Made by a program: the position numbers and the translations under genes. A stretch of DNA of 5,029 bases from Chitinophagaceae bacterium. GTDB taxonomy: Bacteria; Bacteroidota; Bacteroidia; Chitinophagales; Chitinophagaceae. This document shows, piece after piece, positions 1 through 4,451 of the stretch. Positions within the stretch are counted from its first letter, which is position 1. Each line of letters opens with the position of its first letter. The DNA lies in assembly GCA_019454915.1 (NCBI GenBank), contig JACFNM010000305.1, forward strand, positions 1 to 5,029, written 5' to 3'. The notes under the pieces are model-generated. The model was not told the origin of the DNA and ran no database searches. It was given only the letters and a program-made list of their open reading frames with translations.

Positions 1-92
1 TTCTCTCCTCTTTCCAGGGCAATAATGCCCAGCGCAAGCGCTCCCATTAAGGAGATGGCTGTCCAGAGAGTCCAGTGGATGATTTTCTTCAT
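1..92 (-). CDS. cstA: Carbon starvation protein CstA, N-terminal fragment
   Basis: Read on the minus strand, an ATG whose first base is at position 92 opens a frame that runs off the window edge after 30 codons. The peptide starts MKKIIHWTLWTAISLMGALA and continues LGIIALERGE. This matches, from memory, the start of E. coli CstA (WTVLSVMGAFALG, then YIALNRGE): a short basic N-terminus, a first membrane helix at about residues 7-26, then the ALxRGE turn. CstA proteins are inner-membrane permeases with many helices, linked to peptide or pyruvate uptake when carbon is short. No Shine-Dalgarno is visible upstream of the start, as is common in Bacteroidota. The gene is divergent from the LacI-type regulator and shares its 314-bp upstream region. 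Only about 5% of a typical CstA is present, so the call rests on this short match. Another membrane protein with a similar first helix is the alternative. Confidence 0.72.
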   Translation of the reverse strand, partial: MKKIIHWTLWTAISLMGALALGIIALERGE

Positions 93-122
93 GTGGATTG
101 AAACGAAATTTTAATGAGCTTA

Positions 123-153
123 CAAATCAATTATTATACGGTTATGTTCCATA
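123..153 (-). promoter_or_regulatory. Candidate promoter for the cstA-like gene
   Basis: On the minus strand, TTGATTTG (plus positions 123-130) matches the Bacteroidota -7 element TAnnTTTG except at the second base. Exactly 19 bp upstream lies TATG (150-153), one mismatch from the -33 element TTTG. The implied transcription start, near 119, would give a leader of roughly 27 nt before the ATG at 92. Both elements are short and imperfect, so the spacing and position are the main support. Confidence 0.3.
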
Positions 154-166
154 AGTTGCCGGAAAC

Positions 167-204
167 CGAATTAGCCGAATCTGCGTGGCATCAGGCTAAA
201 TTCG
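167..204. repeat. Imperfect inverted repeat CGAATTAGCC / GGCTAAATTCG
   Basis: The left arm CGAATTAGCC (167-176) pairs with the right arm GGCTAAATTCG (194-204) over 10 base pairs with one bulged A (198). The 17-nt spacer contains a small TGC-GTG-GCA stem. No T-run follows on either strand, so it does not look like a terminator. It lies upstream of both candidate promoters in this region. A DNA-binding site for an activator or repressor is therefore more likely than an RNA structure, though a longer leader on either side would put it in a transcript. Confidence 0.5.
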
Positions 205-227
205 CAATAAAAATTGAATTTTACTCA

Positions 228-314
228 CCGATAACGATAAGAGTTGCCGATCTTTAATTATTATAAAGAACGTTTTTGTTTGTTGCCGATTTAACTGCAC
301 AGATTAATTATCGG
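228..314. repeat. Cluster of CCGAT words, two direct GTTGCCGAT copies and one inverted ATCGG
   Basis: CCGAT occurs at 228-232, 247-251 and 286-290, and inverted (ATCGG) at 310-314. Two copies lie within an exact 9-bp direct repeat GTTGCCGAT (243-251 and 282-290), 39 bp apart, and a related GTTGCCGGA is at 155-163. The last pair forms an inverted repeat: CCGATTTAA (286-294) against TTAATTATCGG (304-314), with a two-base bulge. This may be a multi-copy binding site for a regulator of the divergent pair. The words are short, so chance is not excluded. Confidence 0.35.
253..282 (+). promoter_or_regulatory. Candidate promoter of the LacI-type regulator with overlapping operator-like site
   Basis: TTTGTTTG (275-282) matches the Bacteroidota -7 element TAnnTTTG at all but the second base. 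TTTA (253-256), one mismatch from TTTG, lies 18 bp upstream. Between and overlapping them, the 14 bases at 265-278, centred on CG at 271-272, agree at 10 of 14 positions with the perfect palindrome at 1495-1508. This arrangement would allow the regulator to control its own promoter. The implied leader is about 118 nt. Each part is weak alone, and only the overlap makes it worth recording. Confidence 0.28.
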
Positions 315-345
315 AAATTGCCACCAACCGGATAAAAACGATAGT

Positions 346-355
346 AATTCGAATT
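346..355. repeat. 10-bp perfect palindrome AATTCGAATT
   Basis: AATTCGAATT is perfectly self-complementary with a central CG, as in many LacI-family operators, but its arms differ from the AACAAACGTTTGTT palindrome beyond the AA/TT bases. It lies 51 bp before the regulator's start codon. It may be a binding site for another regulator or a chance AT-rich palindrome. Confidence 0.25.
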
Positions 356-395
356 GCCCATTATTTGTCATAGCTTTATGCAGGAGAATATTAAT

Positions 396-402
396 AAAAG
401 GA
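396..402 (+). promoter_or_regulatory. Ribosome binding site for the LacI-type regulator
   Basis: AAAAGGA sits four bases before the ATG at 407, separated by CGTC. It is a better Shine-Dalgarno than those of the downstream operon genes. Together with the family-typical N-terminus (helix-turn-helix within the first 26 residues), it fixes the start. Confidence 0.5.
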
Positions 403-406
403 CGTC

Positions 407-1417
407 ATGAAAAAAGGGATCACCTTAAAAGATATAGCCCGGAAACTGAATATGTCGGTGTCAACGGTGTCCAAATCGTTGAATAACGACCAGGCTATAA
501 GTACGCTGACCCGTGAAAGAGTGAGGGAGCTTGCCGATAAGTGGAATTATGTGGCGAATGAATCGGCACGTCATTTTAAATTGAACAGGAGTTTTACCAT
601 CGGATTGATTATCCCTGATCTGCAGGATCATTTTTTTGTGAAGGCGATTAATGGAATTGAAGCAATAGCCGGGAAAGAAAACTATAATATCCTGCTTGCT
701 CAGTCGCATGAGAATACCTGCAAAGAAGAGAGTGTGGTTAATATGATGATCAGGAACCGTGTGGATGGGCTGATAGCGGCTATTACCAAGAATACCACCG
801 ACATGACGGTTTTTGAGAAATGCAGGACGGTGGGGATACCCGTCTTATATATTGTCAGGGAGCCATTGAAAGAGCATGCCTGTTTCGTGTCTGTAAATAA
901 CGTGGAAGGCGCCTTTAAAGCCACCCGGTTTCTTATTAAGAAAGGACATCGTCGTATCGCCTATATTATGGGGCCCCAAACAATGCCTATTTCCATGGCG
1001 CGACTGGAGGGATATAAACAGGCTTTGGAGAATAGCGCCATAGCGTTTGACTCTGAGTTGGTGCAGGAAGTTAATTTTACCGAAGAAGAAACGGAAAAAG
1101 CCATGCTTGCGCTGATGAAATTGGAACAACCACCCACCGGCATTTTCACTTTTAAGAATGATATTACCCTTGATGCCATATCCTTTTTGAAGAGAAAATA
1201 TCCGGAGCGGTTAGACAAAATTGATTTCACTGATTTTGGCAATCTTCCCCTGTTCAAGTACCTTGATTATAAGCCGGTGGCCTCCGTGGTAGAGGATTTT
1301 TATGAAGTGGGGAGACAGGCGGCCGTTTTGATGTTACAAATGATAAATGAAAATAAAACGAGCGAGGAGGTGAAATATAGTAACATTAAAATCCCCTGTA
1401 AGTTAATTACAAATTAG
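407..1417 (+). CDS. LacI/GalR-family transcriptional regulator
   Basis: A 336-residue, full-length member of the LacI family, which dimerise, bind palindromic DNA and respond to a small carbohydrate-like ligand in the cytoplasm. The N-terminal helix-turn-helix is residues 5-26 (ITLKDIARKLNMSVSTVSKS, then LN). The hinge helix is about 51-60, where Phe57 takes the place of the Leu that in E. coli LacI inserts into the central CpG of the operator. From about residue 64 (FTIGLIIPDL) a periplasmic-binding-protein-like ligand domain follows, with the family's RLEGYKQAL segment at 199-207 and FKNDITLDA at 249-257. The usual GF before the last ligand-pocket loop reads TDFGN (275-279), a variation that may affect ligand choice. 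No terminator is evident downstream. The neighbouring operon on the same strand and the 14-bp palindrome at 1495 make that operon its probable target, with self-control possible through the site near 271. The ligand is unknown. Confidence 0.93.
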   Translation: MKKGITLKDIARKLNMSVSTVSKSLNNDQAISTLTRERVRELADKWNYVANESARHFKLNRSFTIGLIIPDLQDHFFVKAINGIEAIAGKENYNILLAQSHENTCKEESVVNMMIRNRVDGLIAAITKNTTDMTVFEKCRTVGIPVLYIVREPLKEHACFVSVNNVEGAFKATRFLIKKGHRRIAYIMGPQTMPISMARLEGYKQALENSAIAFDSELVQEVNFTEEETEKAMLALMKLEQPPTGIFTFKNDITLDAISFLKRKYPERLDKIDFTDFGNLPLFKYLDYKPVASVVEDFYEVGRQAAVLMLQMINENKTSEEVKYSNIKIPCKLITN

Positions 1418-1494
1418 CAGGATTGGCGTGGTTCAAATTCAGTTTAAAGTCTTGTTGCTACATTTTCTGAGAGGGATTATCTCGATAAATTAAA

Positions 1495-1508
1495 AACAAA
1501 CGTTTGTT
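1495..1508. promoter_or_regulatory. Perfect 14-bp palindrome, probable LacI-family operator
   Basis: AACAAACGTTTGTT is perfectly self-complementary with CG at the dyad centre (1501-1502), the form expected of a LacI/GalR-family operator. It lies 78 bp after the regulator's stop codon and upstream of the three-gene operon. Its bases 1499-1506 (AACGTTTG) also match the Bacteroidota -7 element TAnnTTTG at all but the first base, so a bound repressor could block a promoter here. The -33 side is poor (ATTA at 1476-1479). If transcription started near 1510, the leader would be about 320 nt. Confidence 0.68.
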
Positions 1509-1582
1509 CTAAACCCTTCTGTGTCAGGCTTTTACCCGGACTGTTGAGTTAATTAAGCAGAATCTTTTTTCCTGAAAACAAT

Positions 1583-1596
1583 TTCAAACGTTGTAA
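1583..1596. promoter_or_regulatory. Degenerate second operator-like site
   Basis: The 14 bases around the CG at 1589-1590 pair at five of seven dyad positions, and the site shares the unbroken word CAAACGTT with the perfect palindrome. The centres are 88 bp apart, a distance at which two dimers could interact by looping. It is weaker than the first site and may be a half-site or chance. Confidence 0.3.
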
Positions 1597-1663
1597 TAGC
1601 TATTTTATGCCGCCATATAATGGAGGTTATAACTTTAATGACTATTTTGGTATAAATTCAGTT

Positions 1664-1757
1664 AGTCGGGAATTTGCGATAGTACCCTAAGCTTCTGCAA
1701 ATCAGGCTGGCTACACAGGTTACTCATCTACGAGATCCCGACTCAACGTAAGATGAG
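1664..1757 (+). repeat. Two interleaved perfect inverted repeats (pseudoknot topology)
   Basis: Stem A is AGTCGGGA (1664-1671) with TCCCGACT (1736-1743), eight perfect pairs. Stem B is CTCATCT (1723-1729) with AGATGAG (1751-1757), seven perfect pairs. The 5' arm of B lies inside the loop of A and its 3' arm lies outside, which in RNA is a pseudoknot. Within the loop of A, ATTTGC (1672-1677) pairs with GCAAAT (1697-1702) directly stacked on A. An alternative stem, AGC-tt-CTG (1690-1697) with CAGGCT (1703-1708), would compete with it. Such exclusive pairings are typical of leader RNAs that switch, but no known riboswitch class was recognised. The repeats could also be protein-binding sites in DNA. 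Confidence 0.42.
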
Positions 1758-1772
1758 GTGATTTTTATCACA
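1757..1772. promoter_or_regulatory. CRP/FNR-family-like binding site
   Basis: The 16 bases read GGTGA-TTTTTA-TCACA, nine of ten matches to the E. coli CRP half-sites TGTGA-N6-TCACA. They contain the perfect palindrome GTGAT-TTTT-ATCAC (1758-1771). This also keeps the TGAT-N4-ATCA core of FNR sites, but with G/C at the outer base as in CRP sites. It lies 57 bp before the start codon of the first operon gene. A CRP-family protein acting here, perhaps linking the operon to carbon or redox state, is inference. Confidence 0.45.
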
Positions 1773-1790
1773 TCCAATCGGTTTCAAGAA

Positions 1791-1803
1791 TTCAGAATCT
1801 GAA
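1791..1803 (+). repeat. Small inverted repeat TTCAG-AAT-CTGAA in the leader
   Basis: Five perfect pairs close a three-base loop, 25 bp before the oxidoreductase start codon. If transcribed, this stem would sit just upstream of the ribosome footprint. It is short and may be chance. Confidence 0.25.
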
Positions 1804-1816
1804 GACATAAACGATT

Positions 1817-1824
1817 AAAAAGAG
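1817..1824 (+). promoter_or_regulatory. Purine-rich ribosome binding site of the oxidoreductase
   Basis: AAAAAGAG ends four bases before the ATG at 1829. It is a weak Shine-Dalgarno. The start is better supported by the Tat signal that begins at the fourth codon. Confidence 0.4.
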
Positions 1825-1828
1825 TTAT

Positions 1829-3172
1829 ATGAAAAGTTCAAGAAGAAATTTCCTGAAGAATTCAATGGGCGCAACGGCTGCGGTTACCATTGGCGGCGTG
1901 TTACCAGGCTTTAGCGCTAAGAGTTATGCTGCTATACGGGGCGCGAACGAACGAATAAAAGTCGGCGTTGTTGGCGTGAATGCCCGGGGGTTGGCGTTAG
2001 CAAAAAACTATGCCAGCCAATCTAATTGCGAAGTAGCTTATATCAGTGATGTGGACAGTCGTGCGATGGAAAAGTGTATAGCTGCCGTTGATGGAATACA
2101 GAAGAAGAAGCCAAAGGGAGCTTCTGATTTTCGCAAGGCGCTTGAGGAGAAATCCATCGACGCCATGGTGATAGCCACCCCCGACCACTGGCATGCCCCT
2201 GCCGCTATCTTAGCCTGTAAAGCCGGAAAACATGTATACGTTGAAAAGCCGTGTTCGCATAACCCGCATGAAGGAGAACTGCTGGTAGCTGCTGCAAGAA
2301 AGTATAACAGAAAAGTACAGATGGGATCGCAGAGACGGTCCTGGCCAAACGTTATTGCCGCTATCAATGAAGTAAAGTCGGGTGTAATAGGCAGGCCGTA
2401 CTATGGGAAAGGATGGTATGCAGCCAACCGTGGTCCGATTGGTGTGGGGAAAGAAGCAGAGGTTCCTTCCTGGCTCAATTTTGATCTCTGGCAGGGTCCT
2501 GCACCCCGTACAACATATAAAGACAATATCCTTCACTATAACTGGCATTGGTTCTGGAATTGGGGAACCGGAGAAGCGGGAAATAACGGCGTACACATGG
2601 TGGATCTCCTGCGCTGGGGTATGGGTGTTGAATATCCGGTTAGCGCCAATTCTACCGGGGGACGCTTTCGCTACCAGGATGATTGGGAGACACCCGATAC
2701 CCAGGTGATGTCCTGGAAATTTCCCAACAACTCTATGATAGAATGGGAAGGCAGGAGCTGTAACGGACGGGGGATTGAAGATACCAGTGTGGGCGTTGCT
2801 TTTTATGGTGAAACCGGAACCGTTGTGATTGGCGGAGGAAATTCTTACAAGCTTTATGATATTGATAATAAGTTGATTAAGGATGTGAAGGATGAATTTA
2901 AGATTGATCCCCGCAATAAGGTGGACCCTTCCAGGAATTTAGATGCCCTGCATATTCAGAATTTTTTTGAGGCCATCAAACTAGATACCCCATTAAATGT
3001 TGAAATTGAAACGGGACACAAGAGCACGCTACTGACTCAATTGGGGAATATTGCCCTGCGTACCGGAACAGAGTTAAAAATTAATGAAACCAACGGACAT
3101 ATCCTTGGTAACGCAGAAGCTGCCGCTTACTGGAAAAGGGATTACGAATTGGGATGGGAACCGGTTATTTGA
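1829..3172 (+). CDS. Tat-exported Gfo/Idh/MocA-family oxidoreductase
   Basis: A 447-residue NAD(P)-dependent sugar or cyclitol dehydrogenase-like protein. A twin-arginine signal (SRRNFLK, residues 4-10) precedes a hydrophobic stretch (about 14-28), with likely cleavage after Ala34 (SYA). The Rossmann fold starts at 43 with GVVGVNARG (46-54); Asp74 ends the second strand. Family motifs include TPDHWHAPAA (117-126) and EKP (139-141), where Lys140 is the usual catalytic lysine. The C-terminal half carries the bacteroidete-type pattern: LWQGPAP (220-226), NWHWFWNWGTGE (238-249) and NNGVHMVDLLRWG (252-264), with His256 and Asp259 likely catalytic. Tat export suggests folding around its cofactor in the cytoplasm, as known for Zymomonas glucose-fructose oxidoreductase. 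It leads the operon, 35 nt before the hydrolase. Relatives oxidise inositol, act on glycosides at C3, or (GH109) hydrolyse N-acetylgalactosaminides by redox chemistry, so the substrate is open. Confidence 0.92.
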   Translation: MKSSRRNFLKNSMGATAAVTIGGVLPGFSAKSYAAIRGANERIKVGVVGVNARGLALAKNYASQSNCEVAYISDVDSRAMEKCIAAVDGIQKKKPKGASDFRKALEEKSIDAMVIATPDHWHAPAAILACKAGKHVYVEKPCSHNPHEGELLVAAARKYNRKVQMGSQRRSWPNVIAAINEVKSGVIGRPYYGKGWYAANRGPIGVGKEAEVPSWLNFDLWQGPAPRTTYKDNILHYNWHWFWNWGTGEAGNNGVHMVDLLRWGMGVEYPVSANSTGGRFRYQDDWETPDTQVMSWKFPNNSMIEWEGRSCNGRGIEDTSVGVAFYGETGTVVIGGGNSYKLYDIDNKLIKDVKDEFKIDPRNKVDPSRNLDALHIQNFFEAIKLDTPLNVEIETGHKSTLLTQLGNIALRTGTELKINETNGHILGNAEAAAYWKRDYELGWEPVI

Positions 3173-3179
3173 TTACCGG
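3161..3179 (+). repeat. Inverted repeat spanning the oxidoreductase stop codon
   Basis: CCGGT (3161-3165) pairs with ACCGG (3175-3179) around the TGA stop. A third related copy, ACCGG, occurs at 3187-3191 and could pair with the left arm instead. No T-run follows, so it is not a terminator. It may affect RNA processing or coupling between the first two operon genes, or it may be chance. Confidence 0.25.
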
Positions 3180-3207
3180 GAGATAAACCGGCCAAAACAA
3201 GCTCAAA

Positions 3208-4425
3208 ATGAAATTTGTAGCAAAAACTGCTATATTGGTTTTCGTCTGCACCCTTTGTGGTCTGCATGCCATAAAGGGCCAGCACCCCGTGGTTTCTGAA
3301 TTCAATGGCCAATCGGAAACCTGGGAGAAACTGGCGCCTTATTTTGAGACGCCCGATACCTTCAGGAACAAATACGCAACTTATCGTTCGCCTTTGAGAT
3401 TTTATAACGGTCGGGAGGTGATTACAAAAGATGATTGGGCTAAACGGCGGGCAGAAATATGGGAGAGATGGCACAAACTTATGGGCGAATGGCCTCCTTT
3501 GTTAGTTGATCAGCAAATGGAATTGGTGGATTCTACGGACAAGGGTTCGTTCATTCAATATGGCATCCGGTTCTTTTGGACGCCCAATGAAAAAACAAAT
3601 GGTTATTTACTGGTGCCGAAAACCGGTGGGAAAAAACCGGCAGTGATTACGGTCTTTTATGAGCCTGAAACAGCAATTGGTTTAGGAACCGGCAAAGAAC
3701 CGACTTACCGGGATTTTGCCCTACAGCTTGCAGAGAGAGGATTTGTGACACTTTCCCTGGGCACGGCCAATGCGTCGAAGGCAAGAACCTTTTCCATATA
3801 TTACCCGGATCTTGAACATGCCCGGGTTGAGCCTTTGTCAATGTTAGCCTGCGCATCTGCTAATGCCTGGTATGTTCTCGCAAAGCGACCCGAAGTAGAT
3901 TCCACCCGTATTGGTATTATGGGCCATTCGTTTGGAGGTAAGTGGGCCATGTTTGCTTCCTGTCTTTTTGAAAAATTTGCCTGTGCGGTGTGGTCGGATC
4001 CGGGAATCGTTTTTGATGAAACGAAGGGCTCGATGGTCAATTATTGGGAACCCTGGTACCTGGGTTATTATCCTCCGCCCTGGACGAATGCCTGGAGGCA
4101 AACAGGGCTCGTTCCTGAAGCCAGAGGACTTTATCCGCAGTTGATTAAAGAAGGATATGATCTTCATGAACTGCATGCATTAATGGCGCCGCGCCCTTTC
4201 TTAGTTTCCGGTGGTTCATCAGACCAGCCGGAGAGATGGATACCGCTTAATTGGTCTGTTAAAATAAACCAACTTCTGGGTTATTCCCATCGTGTTGGAA
4301 TGACTAACCGTACCGACCATAGCCCTAATCGGGAATCCAATGAAGTGGCTTATTTGTTTTTCGATTATTTTTTGAACAAGGAGAAACCAACCGGTTTCAA
4401 AACCGGAGCATTTCAAAAACTATAA
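3208..4425 (+). CDS. Secreted alpha/beta-hydrolase, putative carbohydrate esterase
   Basis: A 405-residue exported serine hydrolase. The N-terminus (basic MKFVAK, then a hydrophobic run to about residue 21) is a Sec signal peptide; Gln25 after IKG is a likely first mature residue, and no good lipobox is seen. The mature protein has an N-terminal extension (about 30-105, Trp- and charge-rich), then an alpha/beta-hydrolase core. The nucleophile elbow is GHSFGG (239-244, Ser241). The catalytic His is probably His371 in TDHSPN, and the acid Asp339 or Glu342 in SSDQPERW; Asp264 in SDPG is another candidate. The segment NYWEPWYLGYYPPPW (278-292), rich in aromatics, could be a lid or carbohydrate-binding loop. 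The elbow is unlike the GxSRxGK of CE15 glucuronoyl esterases. The family resembles those labelled dienelactone hydrolase, acetylxylan esterase or prolyl oligopeptidase. De-esterifying or lactone-opening a sugar-derived substrate is inferred from the neighbours. Confidence 0.85.
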   Translation: MKFVAKTAILVFVCTLCGLHAIKGQHPVVSEFNGQSETWEKLAPYFETPDTFRNKYATYRSPLRFYNGREVITKDDWAKRRAEIWERWHKLMGEWPPLLVDQQMELVDSTDKGSFIQYGIRFFWTPNEKTNGYLLVPKTGGKKPAVITVFYEPETAIGLGTGKEPTYRDFALQLAERGFVTLSLGTANASKARTFSIYYPDLEHARVEPLSMLACASANAWYVLAKRPEVDSTRIGIMGHSFGGKWAMFASCLFEKFACAVWSDPGIVFDETKGSMVNYWEPWYLGYYPPPWTNAWRQTGLVPEARGLYPQLIKEGYDLHELHALMAPRPFLVSGGSSDQPERWIPLNWSVKINQLLGYSHRVGMTNRTDHSPNRESNEVAYLFFDYFLNKEKPTGFKTGAFQKL

Positions 4426-4451
4426 TTTAAAGCTCAATAAATTATCTGTAA

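Larger units (their letters stand above)
93..406. other. Divergent intergenic control region
   Basis: This 314-bp AT-rich stretch separates the divergent cstA-like gene and the regulator. I see no coding frame, tRNA or terminator in it. It holds an imperfect 10-bp inverted repeat (167-204), an AAAATT-G-AATTTT palindrome (210-222), repeated CCGAT words (228-314), a degenerate operator-like site overlapping a candidate promoter (253-282), and an AATTCGAATT palindrome (346-355). The density of symmetric elements suggests several proteins control one or both flanking genes. That is inference from pattern only. Confidence 0.6.
1418..1828. other. Long regulatory intergenic region ahead of the operon
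   Basis: This 411-bp gap has no convincing coding frame. In order it contains a perfect 14-bp palindrome (1495-1508), a T-run at 1565-1570 behind a weak stem, a degenerate operator-like site (1583-1596), a poor promoter-like pair TTTG-N19-nnnnTTTG (1646-1676), two interleaved perfect inverted repeats (1664-1757), a GTGAT-N4-ATCAC palindrome (1758-1771), and a small TTCAG-AAT-CTGAA stem (1791-1803). The arrangement suggests transcriptional control by at least two proteins and possibly a structured leader RNA. The true transcription start decides which repeats act as RNA. Confidence 0.65.

Noticed and set aside
210..222. AAAATT-G-AATTTT palindrome in the divergent region
   Set aside because: It is pure A/T apart from the centre and such symmetry is easily met by chance in AT-rich spacer DNA.
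1541..1570. Possible terminator of the regulator gene: weak stem CTGTT...AAGCAG followed within 4 nt by six T
   Set aside because: The stem is only about five pairs including a G-U pair, with a 10-nt AT loop, and it lies downstream of the probable operator; too weak to list as a terminator.
1646..1676. Possible promoter TTTG-N19-GGAATTTG upstream of the operon
   Set aside because: The spacing is right but the TA of the -7 element is missing, and the start it predicts would fall inside the structured region; kept only as a mention.
1703..1731. Resemblance of GGCTACACAGG to the loop of preQ1-I riboswitches
   Set aside because: The required A-rich tail and the 3' pairing of that class are absent, and the downstream genes have nothing to do with queuosine.
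2403..2708. 101-codon plus-strand open frame inside the oxidoreductase gene
   Set aside because: It overlaps a strongly supported gene in another frame, has no recognisable domain and no ribosome site of its own.
1829..3172. Assigning the oxidoreductase to GH109 alpha-N-acetylgalactosaminidases
   Set aside because: Tat signal and fold are shared, but so they are across many Gfo/Idh/MocA proteins of this phylum; no specific GH109 residue set could be confirmed by eye.
3084..3299. 71-codon plus-strand open frame bridging the first two operon genes
   Set aside because: It overlaps the end of the oxidoreductase and the signal peptide of the hydrolase, both of which are well supported; the peptide has no family features.
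3911..4144. 77-codon plus-strand open frame and several minus-strand frames inside the hydrolase
   Set aside because: Their peptides are low-information shadows of the real reading frame.
3208..4425. Assigning the hydrolase to CE15 glucuronoyl esterases
   Set aside because: The nucleophile elbow is GHSFGG rather than the GxSRxGK type characteristic of CE15.
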